Of a stretch of DNA of 10,752 nucleotides, positions 1 through 6,151 are shown in pieces. The position numbers and the translations under genes were made by a program. The notes under the pieces are model-generated. The model did no database searches. It was not told where the DNA came from and saw only the letters and a program-made list of their open reading frames with translations. This DNA is from JAXDLH01 sp034666705. GTDB taxonomy: Bacteria > Chloroflexota > UBA6077 > SHYK01. How positions within the stretch are numbered: the stretch's first letter is position 1; each line of letters starts with the position of its first letter. Location of the stretch: positions 1-10,752 of the forward strand of contig JAXDLH010000148.1 of assembly GCA_034666705.1 (NCBI GenBank). The letters are read 5' to 3'.

Positions 1-1
1 C

Positions 2-658
2 GCGCCGGACGTTGCATTTCTGAGCGTCGCGGTCGACGCGAGCGCCGCCCAGGTGCGCGCCTTCGCGGAGCCGTACTCCTATCCGACGGCCGTCGACAGC
101 GCCAATCTCCTGGGCCGCCTCTTCGACTTCGACGTCGTACCGAACCTGCTCGTCGTCGACCAATTAGGGATCGTCCAGTTTCTGCACGTCGGCGGGTTCT
201 ATCTGACCCGCCCGGAGCTCTACCAGCAGACCAAGGCTTTGCTCGCGGCAGACTTCGCTGCCGGCGAGCGCCCCGTGTTTGTGCAGCAGGAATCGCTGGA
301 GCTCGAGGTCATTCGCGGCCAGTTGGCTCAGCAGCCCGACGACCCGGACATGCTCGCCGCCCTCGGCGATGCGCTGCTGCGCGAGGGGCGGGCCGGCGAG
401 GCGATCGCGGCATTCTCGCGCGCGGCCGAGCTGCACCCGGAGGATTGGGCCGCGGCGTTTGCGCTCGGGACTGCGCGCCGGCAATCGGGCGACGTGGCCG
501 GTGCGCTCGCATCGTGGCGGCGCGCGCTCGCGCTCGACCCGCGCAACTTCACGGTTCGCAAGCAGATCTGGCGTGAGGAGCACCCCGAGCGCTTCTATCC
601 GACGATTGACACCGCCTGGCAGAAGGAGCAGCTCGCCAAAGAAGGCTATACGCCCTGA
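2..658 (+). CDS. Thioredoxin-fold (redoxin) and TPR protein, 5' partial
   Basis: The reading frame is open from base 2, so the gene begins left of the window; the GTG at 53 is only an internal in-frame codon. The visible 218 residues start inside a thioredoxin-like fold: a hydrophobic strand (VAFLSVAV), a helix, then FDVVPNLLVVD, whose Val-Pro looks like the cis-proline loop and strand of TlpA/AhpC-type proteins. The redox CxxC, if there is one, would lie upstream and cannot be seen. Residues about 114-183 form two TPR repeats (DPDMLAALGDALLREG and DWAAAFALGTARRQSGD, each followed by A...F/W..A..L.P), a protein-binding scaffold. The tail is rich in Trp and Tyr (IWREEHPERFYP) and has no membrane segment. 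Likely role: a thiol-redox or redox-like protein with a TPR partner-binding module. Catalytic activity cannot be judged. It converges with cobU, 124 bp away. Confidence 0.75.
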   Translation, partial: APDVAFLSVAVDASAAQVRAFAEPYSYPTAVDSANLLGRLFDFDVVPNLLVVDQLGIVQFLHVGGFYLTRPELYQQTKALLAADFAAGERPVFVQQESLELEVIRGQLAQQPDDPDMLAALGDALLREGRAGEAIAAFSRAAELHPEDWAAAFALGTARRQSGDVAGALASWRRALALDPRNFTVRKQIWREEHPERFYPTIDTAWQKEQLAKEGYTP

Positions 659-761
659 CGGCACAGCACCCCCGGCGAGACCAACGTCCGGCTCCTCCGA
701 AGATCCCTCACATCGGTCGGGATGTCACGTTCCGGGCCGTATGCGCGGGCACACGCGCGAG

Positions 762-779
762 TCGCTCACGCGCGAGCGA
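762..779. terminator. Short hairpin between convergent genes, possible terminator
   Basis: TCGCTC (762-767) and GAGCGA (774-779) are perfectly complementary around a 6-base loop, just beyond the cobU stop on the minus strand and 103 bp after the TPR gene stop. The direct repeat ACGCGCGAG occurs at 753-761 and 768-776, so alternative pairings exist. No T-tract follows on either strand, so an intrinsic terminator is only a possibility. The rest of the 659-782 gap shows nothing recognisable. Confidence 0.25.
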
Positions 780-782
780 AGG

Positions 783-1403
783 TCACCTCGGTGGAGGCCC
801 CAGCCGTCGCACGTCGACCGGGATCCCCGCGACCATGAGGTACACCGCGGCGGCTACCCCGGCAAGTCGCTGGTTGGCGCGGCCGAGCACGTCGCCATAG
901 TGGCGAGCACTTGGGACGACCGGAATCACGCCCATCCCGACCTCATTGGACACGACGATCAGCGCGAGCCGGCGCTCCCTTACCACGTCGAGAACACCCG
1001 CCAGCTCCTGGTCTACCCGCTTTTGAAGCGCAGCGGTGCTCACCACGTCGAGGTCGCGCGCGCCGGCCAGCTCGACCAGGCAATTCATGACCAACAGGGT
1101 GATGCAGTCCAGGATCGCGACCTGTTCATCACCGGCGGCACCCGCGACCGCGGTGCCGACGTCGAGGGGCGCTTCTACAGTCCGCCAACCTGCCGGCCGT
1201 GCTGCCTGGTGGGCGGCGATCCGCGCGCCCATCTCGTCGTCCAGCGCCTGCGCGGTCGCCACGAAGAGCACGGGCCGCCCCGACTGCATGGCAAGCTGCT
1301 CGGCGAACGCGGACTTCCCGCTGCGCATCCCACCCAAGACGAGCGCGAGCTGCCCGGGTGCGAGGGATGGCTCAGGCGCGGTCGTCAGGGTCGATCTCGG
1401 CAA
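783..1403 (-). CDS. cobU: Adenosylcobinamide kinase / adenosylcobinamide-phosphate guanylyltransferase
   Basis: Bifunctional cytoplasmic enzyme of cobalamin assembly and salvage. It phosphorylates adenosylcobinamide and then transfers GMP from GTP to give adenosylcobinamide-GDP for lower-ligand attachment. The family P-loop GGMRSGKS lies at residues about 24-31, followed by AFAEQLA. IAAH (His about 65) with R.AGWRT.EAP matches the region of the guanylylated histidine. The C-terminal signature VVSNEVGMGVIPVVPSARHY then G.ANQ.LA is complete. The start is uncertain: there is no ATG or GTG upstream of the P-loop strand. TTG at 1403 (used here, 206 aa) or CTG at 1388 would keep the first beta strand (LALVLGG); TTG at 1337 would cut it off. 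Either upstream start overlaps the 3' end of gmk, which implies co-transcription and coupling with gmk. No other cobalamin gene or B12 riboswitch is visible, so this copy probably acts in corrinoid salvage. Confidence 0.93.
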   Translation of the reverse strand: MPRSTLTTAPEPSLAPGQLALVLGGMRSGKSAFAEQLAMQSGRPVLFVATAQALDDEMGARIAAHQAARPAGWRTVEAPLDVGTAVAGAAGDEQVAILDCITLLVMNCLVELAGARDLDVVSTAALQKRVDQELAGVLDVVRERRLALIVVSNEVGMGVIPVVPSARHYGDVLGRANQRLAGVAAAVYLMVAGIPVDVRRLGPPPR

Positions 1404-1998
1404 GGCGAGGGCGAGCGCGCCGTCGCTCCGCCCGTATGATCGCCTGCACGTCTGCCACGGCCTGCTCCAGCTCACCCTGGGGATTCGGCACGGCATAGTC
1501 AAACTCGGCGAGCTGATCGATCTCGTCGACGGCGGTGGCGAGCCGTCGCGCGAGCTCATCGGGGCTCTCCGTCGCCCGCTGCTGCAGTCGATCGGCGAGA
1601 TCCTCCAGTTTCGGCACGTAGAGGAAGAGCGTGACCGCTGCCGGAATACGCCGACGAATCGTCCGCATGCCCTGGACGTCGACCTGCACAAACACGTCCG
1701 CGCCCCGTCCGAGCGCCTCGCGGATGGGATCAAGCGGCACGCCGTAGAGCCGGCCGTGGACCGTCGCGTGTTCCAGAAGCTCGCCGCGCTCGAGAAGCCC
1801 ACGGAGCGCGGCTTGGCTCTTGAAATAGTAGTCCACGCCTTCCCGCTCCCCGGGCCGGGGGTCGCGCGTGGTCGCGGTGACGGCGAAGTGGACATCCGGT
1901 TCGTGCTCGCGGAGTCGGTTCATCACGCTGTTCTTACCGACACCCGCGGGCCCGGAGAGCACGAAGAAGAGCCCGCGGCGGGCGCTGGCCTCGGTCAC
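1372..1998 (-). CDS. gmk: Guanylate kinase
   Basis: ATP-dependent phosphorylation of GMP to GDP, essential for guanine nucleotide supply. At 208 aa it has the usual bacterial length. The P-loop SGPAGVGKNS is at residues 15-24; the residue after the Lys (Asn23) is variable in this family and the following Ser24 is the usual hydroxyl position. The GMP-binding stretch TATTRDPRPGEREGVDYYF and the lid/core segment FVQVDVQGM are intact. The GTG at 1998 is chosen because GGGAGGG (minus strand, 2008-2002) lies just upstream and the product then begins a few residues before the first beta strand, as in homologues. The frame stays open up to 2448, but that extension looks non-coding. It is followed by overlapping cobU and is divergent from rqcH. 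GTP made through this step is also the CobU substrate, though the pairing may be incidental. Confidence 0.96.
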   Translation of the reverse strand: MTEASARRGLFFVLSGPAGVGKNSVMNRLREHEPDVHFAVTATTRDPRPGEREGVDYYFKSQAALRGLLERGELLEHATVHGRLYGVPLDPIREALGRGADVFVQVDVQGMRTIRRRIPAAVTLFLYVPKLEDLADRLQQRATESPDELARRLATAVDEIDQLAEFDYAVPNPQGELEQAVADVQAIIRAERRRARPRLAEIDPDDRA

Positions 1999-2001
1999 AG
2001 A

Positions 2002-2008
2002 CCCTCCC
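2002..2008 (-). promoter_or_regulatory. Ribosome binding site of gmk
   Basis: On the minus strand GGGAGGG lies three bases before the GTG at 1998. The match to the anti-Shine-Dalgarno is strong although the spacing is short. It is the reason for preferring the 208-residue product over the upstream in-frame extension. Confidence 0.6.
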
Positions 2009-2024
2009 AGGAGCGCAAGCTGCG

Positions 2025-2038
2025 GCCAGTATACTGGC
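2025..2038. promoter_or_regulatory. Perfect 14-bp palindrome with TATACT core, candidate operator or -10
   Basis: GCCAGTATACTGGC reads the same on both strands and sits 27-40 bp before the gmk start in the divergent gmk/rqcH region. Because of the symmetry it offers TATACT, close to the sigma-70 -10 consensus TATAAT, in both directions. On the minus strand it would give a leader of about 20 bases for gmk. I see no convincing -35 at 16-18 bp. It could be a dimeric-repressor operator over the gmk promoter, the -10 itself, or chance. Confidence 0.4.
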
Positions 2039-2059
2039 ACATAGGACGGCCACTCACCA

Positions 2060-2075
2060 GAGAAGAGGGCTTCTC
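2060..2075. other. Small perfect hairpin in the gmk/rqcH intergenic region
   Basis: GAGAAG (2060-2065) pairs with CTTCTC (2070-2075) around the tetraloop AGGG. It lies just upstream of the 14-bp palindrome with respect to gmk, where a -35 region would be expected. There is no T-run. The role is unknown. The remaining sequence from 2076 to 2188 shows no gene or motif that I can support. Confidence 0.25.
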
Positions 2076-2188
2076 GCGCGCCAGCCACTCTGTTCCGTTC
2101 GCCCTCAGCCAGTCGGATACGAGCGGCCCACGGCGCCAACGCTCGCGCGTCCTGCCCGCTCATGGCCGTCGATCTTTCGGCTGAGCTC

Positions 2189-2216
2189 GTCCCAAGCTTG
2201 TCGAATAGCTTCGGAC
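2189..2216 (+). promoter_or_regulatory. Leader hairpin upstream of rqcH
   Basis: GTCCCAAGCT (2189-2198) pairs with AGCTTCGGAC (2207-2216) in nine of ten positions (one C-C mismatch), with an 8-base loop. It ends 43 bp before the chosen rqcH start. In an rqcH transcript it would be a stable 5' leader stem. No T-tract follows, so it is not a standard terminator. Possible roles are leader stabilisation, protein binding or the end of an upstream transcript. Confidence 0.35.
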
Positions 2217-2250
2217 CAGAGTGAGCGCGCCAGATGACGCCAGACTGCAC

Positions 2251-2254
2251 GGAG
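2251..2254 (+). promoter_or_regulatory. Ribosome binding site deciding the rqcH start
   Basis: GGAG lies five bases before the GTG at 2260. The product then begins MTFDALAMHA, matching the usual M.FD....HA N-terminus of the family. The alternative in-frame GTG at 2221 adds 13 residues and has only a weak purine stretch upstream. Confidence 0.6.
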
Positions 2255-2259
2255 TCGTT

Positions 2260-4005
2260 GTGACCTTTGATGCACTCGCGATGCACGCGGTTCGCGACGA
2301 GGTAGCCGCGGCGATCGAAGGCGGCCACGTCGACACCGCAATCCTCCTGGACCCGAAGCGCGTCGCGCTCGAGGTCTTCAACCACGGGGCCCGCTGTTGG
2401 CTGGTCCTCGCCCTGAGCTCGAGCGACAGCCGCATCTTTCTCACTCACGAGCGGGTCCGGCGCGCCACCGAGCTCATTACCCCATTCGGCCTTTTGCTTC
2501 GCAAATACGTCAAGGGTGCCCGCGTGCTTGCCGTCGAGCAGCCGCGATTGGAGCGCATCCTGACGCTGCGTCTCTCGTCGCGGCCCGACGACGGGCTGCC
2601 GCGCAGTATCGCGCTGGTAGCCGAGGCGATGGGGCGGCGCAGCAACCTGGCGCTGGTCGACGAGGATGGGGCGATCATGGACATGTTAGAGCGCGTGCCT
2701 CCGTCGGTGAACCCCTCACGCCCGCTGCTCCCGCACCAGCGCTATACGCTCCCTCCCGCCGAGACCAAAATCGATCCAGCCGATCCAGGCCTGGCGGGCG
2801 AGCTCGCCCGCGCGGCCTACGTCGCCTCAGGCCCCGCGGCGGCCCTGCTCATCCGGGTTGTCGCCGGCGTCTCGCCTCTGGCCGCTCGCGAGGCGCTCGC
2901 TCGCGCCGAGCTGCGCACGAACGCCGCAGTGCGCGACGTCGACTCCTGGGACCCGATCGCGGCCGCGCTCCGCGGGCTTGCCGCGCCAATCGAGACGGGC
3001 GACTGGCAGCCGAGTATCGCGTTCCGGGATGACCAGCCGGTCGCCTTCGCGCCATACCGCATCCAACAGCACCCCGACGCCGACATTCGCGACTACGACT
3101 CTATGAGCGAGGTCGTCGCAGTCGCCGGGGGCCCGAGCGACGTCGCACGCAGCGTGCCCTTCGCGCGGCTGCGCCGCCCATTGCTCGATGCGCTCGCAGC
3201 CCGTGCCGAGCAAGATCGGCGCAAGCGAGGCAGCCTCGAGCGTTCGCTCGCCGCAGCCGATTGCGCCGACGAGCTGCGCGAGGCGGGCGAAGCGATTCTC
3301 GCGAGTGCCCACGCGATCCCCGAGGGTGCCGCTTCGCTGGAGTGGGAGGGGCGGCGCATTGATCTCTATCCGACGCTCTCGCCCGTCGAGAACGCCCAGT
3401 CGTACTTCCGCCAGTACACAGATGCACGTGATGCCAAGCGCGTGGTGCCACCGCTATTGGCCGAGGTCGAGGCGGAGCTCGAGTATCTCGATGAAATGGC
3501 GATGCACGTGCAGACCGCGGGCAGCGAGGCCGAGCTTGCCGACGTGCGCCGCGAGCTGGAGGGTGCGAGCATCCTCCGACCGGCCAAGCCACCCAAGCAG
3601 CCCAAGGTAAAGAAGGGGCAGTCCACGAAACCGCCGCCTGGCCCACACCGGCGGCTGACGGTTGCTGGCGCCGAGCTGCTGGTGGGGACGAGCGCCCTTG
3701 GCAACGAGTCGGTCACCTTCCGCCTGGCGCAGCCCGACGATCTCTGGTTCCATGCTCGCCGCGTGCCAGGATCCCACGTGATCTTGCGCACGCACGGCCA
3801 CCCGCCGCCAGCCGAGCAGATCGAAGCGGCGGCGGCGATCGCGGCGGGGCGCAGCGCCGCCCGCACTGCGGCCCGAGTCGAGGTAGACTACACGTCGCGA
3901 CGTTACGTCAAGAAGGTCCCCGGAGGGCCGCCGGGCCGCGTCACCTACCGCGAGGAAACCACGATCGCCGTGGCCCCCGCACCCGATGTGTCAATTGCGT
4001 CATAA
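2260..4005 (+). CDS. rqcH: RqcH / NFACT family ribosome quality control factor (fibronectin-binding A-like)
   Basis: RqcH binds obstructed 50S subunits carrying peptidyl-tRNA and recruits alanyl-tRNA to add C-terminal Ala tails that mark stalled products for proteolysis. The 581-residue product shows the full architecture. The NFACT-N domain spans roughly residues 1-185, with MTFDALAMHA, a FGLLLRKYVKGARV segment and the MGRRSNLALVD and PPSVNPSRP motifs. A helix-hairpin-helix (PAAALLIRVVAGVSPLAAREAL) lies near 190-215. Charged coiled-coil helices run about 308-350 and 388-435. A Lys/Pro-rich linker lies near 443-465, followed by an NFACT-R domain with LWFHARRVPGSHVILR and a final RRYVKKVPGGPPGRVTYRE. 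The Asp-Arg pair needed for tailing in studied RqcH proteins aligns with Glu98-Arg99 here (LERIL), a conservative change. The gene stands alone, divergent from gmk and convergent with trxA. The older name 'fibronectin-binding protein' is probably misleading. Confidence 0.93.
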   Translation: MTFDALAMHAVRDEVAAAIEGGHVDTAILLDPKRVALEVFNHGARCWLVLALSSSDSRIFLTHERVRRATELITPFGLLLRKYVKGARVLAVEQPRLERILTLRLSSRPDDGLPRSIALVAEAMGRRSNLALVDEDGAIMDMLERVPPSVNPSRPLLPHQRYTLPPAETKIDPADPGLAGELARAAYVASGPAAALLIRVVAGVSPLAAREALARAELRTNAAVRDVDSWDPIAAALRGLAAPIETGDWQPSIAFRDDQPVAFAPYRIQQHPDADIRDYDSMSEVVAVAGGPSDVARSVPFARLRRPLLDALAARAEQDRRKRGSLERSLAAADCADELREAGEAILASAHAIPEGAASLEWEGRRIDLYPTLSPVENAQSYFRQYTDARDAKRVVPPLLAEVEAELEYLDEMAMHVQTAGSEAELADVRRELEGASILRPAKPPKQPKVKKGQSTKPPPGPHRRLTVAGAELLVGTSALGNESVTFRLAQPDDLWFHARRVPGSHVILRTHGHPPPAEQIEAAAAIAAGRSAARTAARVEVDYTSRRYVKKVPGGPPGRVTYREETTIAVAPAPDVSIAS

Positions 4006-4016
4006 CCAAACCTGAG

Positions 4017-4043
4017 CTCGGGGCGCCAGGCGCCGCGCCCGAG
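4017..4043. terminator. GC-rich hairpin after rqcH, possible terminator
   Basis: CTCGGG (4017-4022) pairs with CCCGAG (4038-4043), and inside it GGCG/CGCC can pair around CCAGG. It starts 11 bp after the rqcH stop. There is no T-tract, so it could be a weak or Rho-assisted stop or just a GC-rich fold. Confidence 0.3.
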
Positions 4044-4120
4044 GGACAGGCGGACCTGCTCGCCCGCGGTCTGCAGTGGGCTAATGACCGAATGCGCACC
4101 GGCGTGGGCTCGGTCCGGCG

Positions 4121-4200
4121 CGAGGCGCAGCGAAGGGTGTCGTCCCGAGCAGCGCGAAGGACCCGTAGCTACGATGTCGAGCTGCGGATCCTTCGGCTAC
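4121..4200. repeat. REP-like repeat unit with AAGGA(C/T)CC hairpin between convergent genes
   Basis: GAAGGACCCGTAGC (4156-4169) pairs with GCTGCGGATCCTTC (4181-4194) in 13 of 14 positions if one G-U wobble is allowed, with an 11-base loop. The left flank repeats a theme, GCGCAGCGAAGGG (4125-4137) then CAGCGCGAAGGA (4150-4161), around TGTCGTCCCGAGC. From memory this resembles the dispersed intergenic 'GTCATCCTGAGCG...GAAGGATC' elements common in many GC-rich bacteria. The fold works on both strands, so between rqcH and trxA it could act as a shared transcription stop or as an RNA-stabilising end. No coding signal was seen in the gap 4006-4222. Confidence 0.55.
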
Positions 4201-4222
4201 GGCCTGGGATGATCGGCCGGAA

Positions 4223-4546
4223 TTAGAGATTGCGCGAGAGCTTGGTCCAGAGCGCCTGCTTTGGCATGTAGCCGGTCACGCGATCGACTTCCTTGCCTTC
4301 CTTGAACAGGATCATCGTCGGGATACCCGCAATGCCAAACCGCTGCACGAAGCCCGGGTTCGCATCGACGTCGATCTTCGCAATCTTCAGCTTGCCATCC
4401 TGCTCGTTGGCGATCTCCTCGAGCACTGGTGCGACCATGCGACATGGCGCGCACCAGTCGGCCCAGAAATCGACGAGCACCGGCTCGGTCGAGCCCAATA
4501 CGTCGGTATCGAATGAATTTTCAGAAACGTGAACTGGTGCGGCCAT
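4223..4546 (-). CDS. trxA: Thioredoxin
   Basis: Cytoplasmic thiol-disulfide reductant for ribonucleotide reductase, methionine sulfoxide reductase and other partners, recycled by thioredoxin reductase. The product has 107 residues, the normal single-domain length, with no signal peptide. The active site is WCAPC at residues 31-35, with Ala in place of the more common Gly, a recognised natural variant. The preceding VDFWADWC strand, the buried Asp26 of LVDFW, the KIDVDANP strand and the cis-proline Pro76 in GIPTM are all present. The ATG at 4546 has AGGAGGAG eight bases upstream (minus strand 4562-4555), one of the best ribosome sites in the window. The gene is alone on its strand, convergent with rqcH and divergent from the polysaccharide cluster; its promoter should lie within 4547-4648, where I found no convincing -35/-10 pair. 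Confidence 0.97.
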   Translation of the reverse strand: MAAPVHVSENSFDTDVLGSTEPVLVDFWADWCAPCRMVAPVLEEIANEQDGKLKIAKIDVDANPGFVQRFGIAGIPTMILFKEGKEVDRVTGYMPKQALWTKLSRNL

Positions 4547-4554
4547 TCGGCCAT

Positions 4555-4562
4555 CTCCTCCT
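4555..4562 (-). promoter_or_regulatory. Strong ribosome binding site of trxA
   Basis: AGGAGGAG on the minus strand, eight bases before the ATG at 4546. An out-of-frame ATG overlaps its 3' edge but opens only a short frame that is not protein-like. The site suggests high translation of trxA. Confidence 0.7.
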
Positions 4563-4648
4563 GCATTACGACGGCACTCATGTACCGTCTTCGCTTACTC
4601 TAACCATCCAGAGACGCCGCGCATTCCCGATTCGCTGCGGAGCACTCC

Positions 4649-6106
4649 GTGAGCCTTGTCACGCCACCAGCCCGAACTCCGGCAGCCCCACAGTCTGAGT
4701 GGGTGAGCTTGCTGCTCGCTGCGGCTGGCCTCGCCCTGTTCGGTTTTGCCCCACTGCCCCTCGCACTCGTCGGCGTCGTGCTCTATGCGGGTGCCATCGG
4801 CTACCGGCCGAGCACGTGTGTCCCCACGACGATTCTCGCTCTGCCGTTCTACCTCCACCCGCGCAGCATCTTCGGTCTCGATCTCTCCGCCGCCGAGCTC
4901 GCAATCCTCGTCGGCGCGCTCAGCGTGCTGGTCGCCGCGCGTTGGGGTGACCGATGGGGCGCGGGTCCCATCCGATGGCCACGGCCCGGCGTGTATGACG
5001 CCGCAGCCGCCGCCTTCCTGGCGGCCGCGCTCCTGTCCTTACTCGTCACGGAGTATCCGAAGCAGAGCCTGCGCGAGCTGCGCTGGCTCATCGTCGAGCC
5101 GATCGTGCTCGGGTACATCGCGCGCGTCACGCTCCTTCCGCCGGCGCCCGTGCAACGGGTCCTCTGGTCGATCGTCGTCGCGGGCGCGCTAGCTGCGGTG
5201 ATTTCAGTGGCGTCGCTCGCCTTCGAGGGCCAGTTGTTCGACTCGGCCGCCCGCGCCGCGGCGCCGTATCTCTCGGCGAACCACCTCGGGCTGTTCCTCG
5301 GCCGGGCGGCGGCCGTCGCCCTCGCCATCGCGCTCTTCACCGGCCCGCCCATCGCCAGCCCCCCGCCCCGCCTTGCGGTGCTGCAGCGCCCCCTTGCCTG
5401 GGCAGCGCTCGCCGTGATCGGCGTGGCGCTCGTTCGGTCGGTGTCGTTCGGCGCGCTCATCGGCAGCGGCGCGGCCGTGTTCGCGCTCACGGCGCGGCGC
5501 GGGTGGCGCTGGCTCGCCGCGCTGGCCGTTATTTTTGCCGTCGTGGCCCTCGCTGGCCTCGTACTCCTGCCGCCGGAGCGCACGATCGGCCGCTTCGAGG
5601 GGGAAACGGGCACTGGACTCTTTCGGATCGAGATATGGCGCTCGTCGAGCCGGATGATCGCCGACCACCCGGTACTCGGCGTCGGGCTGGACAACTTCCT
5701 CTACCTGTACCGCTCGGTCTACATCGAGCCGGAGGCCTGGCCCGAGCCAAACATCTCGCACCCCCACAACTGGGTACTGAATTTCTGGCTCGAGCTCGGG
5801 GTGCTCGGCCTGCTCGCCGCGGTCGCCCTCATCGTCTGGACGGCGCGCGCCGCCCACCGCCTCTTTTACAACGGCGGCGCGCCCGTCACCCGGGTGCTGG
5901 CGGTAGCTGCCATTGGGGTGCTGATCGACACGCTCGTCCACGGCCTGTTCGACAATTCTTATTTCCTCGTCGATGCGGCAGCGCTCTGGTGGGTGATGAC
6001 GGCACTGCTGGCGGATGCCGTCGAGATGCTGCCGCGAAAGGTAGCGCCGGTGGCCGGGACAGCGGCTCGCACCTCCTCGACGGGCATGGCCGACGAGATC
6101 GGGTAG
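4649..6106 (+). CDS. O-antigen ligase / polymerase family (Wzy_C-like) membrane protein 1
   Basis: A multi-pass inner-membrane protein of 485 residues that by hydrophobicity has about ten or more membrane segments. Proteins of this superfamily join glycan repeat units (Wzy) or transfer glycans to an acceptor (WaaL, PglL). The hallmark large loop is present: DHPVLGVGLDNF from residue 339, then Y..VY, and SHPHNWVLNFWLELGVLGLLA with His371-Pro-His373-Asn374, the region holding the functional histidine of the family. The GTG at 4649 has GGAG six bases upstream. Where the family and the second copy at 7078 carry SRGA in the preceding membrane helix, this protein reads VSFGA (residues 265-269), so the usual arginine is missing there. 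It is the first gene of the + strand cluster. Polymerase or ligase cannot be told from sequence alone. Confidence 0.85.
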   Translation: MSLVTPPARTPAAPQSEWVSLLLAAAGLALFGFAPLPLALVGVVLYAGAIGYRPSTCVPTTILALPFYLHPRSIFGLDLSAAELAILVGALSVLVAARWGDRWGAGPIRWPRPGVYDAAAAAFLAAALLSLLVTEYPKQSLRELRWLIVEPIVLGYIARVTLLPPAPVQRVLWSIVVAGALAAVISVASLAFEGQLFDSAARAAAPYLSANHLGLFLGRAAAVALAIALFTGPPIASPPPRLAVLQRPLAWAALAVIGVALVRSVSFGALIGSGAAVFALTARRGWRWLAALAVIFAVVALAGLVLLPPERTIGRFEGETGTGLFRIEIWRSSSRMIADHPVLGVGLDNFLYLYRSVYIEPEAWPEPNISHPHNWVLNFWLELGVLGLLAAVALIVWTARAAHRLFYNGGAPVTRVLAVAAIGVLIDTLVHGLFDNSYFLVDAAALWWVMTALLADAVEMLPRKVAPVAGTAARTSSTGMADEIG

Positions 6107-6151
6107 AATCCACCGTTCCCACCTGCCAAGAACACCGCCGGAGCTGCCCAA

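Noticed and set aside
279..1439. 386-codon plus-strand open frame spanning the TPR gene end and cobU
   Set aside because: It has no recognisable domain and an Arg/Ser/Pro-rich product; it overlaps the TPR gene in another frame and is antisense to cobU.
1404..1895. Upstream extension of the cobU frame inside gmk
   Set aside because: It is another frame of the gmk coding region with Ser/Arg-rich composition and no homology to the CobU family.
2221..2259. GTG at 2221 as the start of rqcH
   Set aside because: It adds 13 residues absent from the family N-terminus and has a poorer ribosome site than GTG 2260. It cannot be fully excluded.
1999..2259. tRNA, T-box or riboswitch in the gmk/rqcH region
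   Set aside because: Hairpins are present but no cloverleaf, T-box bulge or known aptamer core could be recognised.
1999..2448. 150-residue upstream extension of the gmk frame
   Set aside because: Guanylate kinases begin just before the P-loop; the extension has no domain, overlaps the rqcH start region, and a strong ribosome site precedes the GTG at 1998.
4547..4648. Divergent promoters for trxA and the polysaccharide cluster
   Set aside because: Some AT-richer patches (TAGAGT, TTACTC) exist, but no -35/-10 pair with 16-18 bp spacing was convincing.
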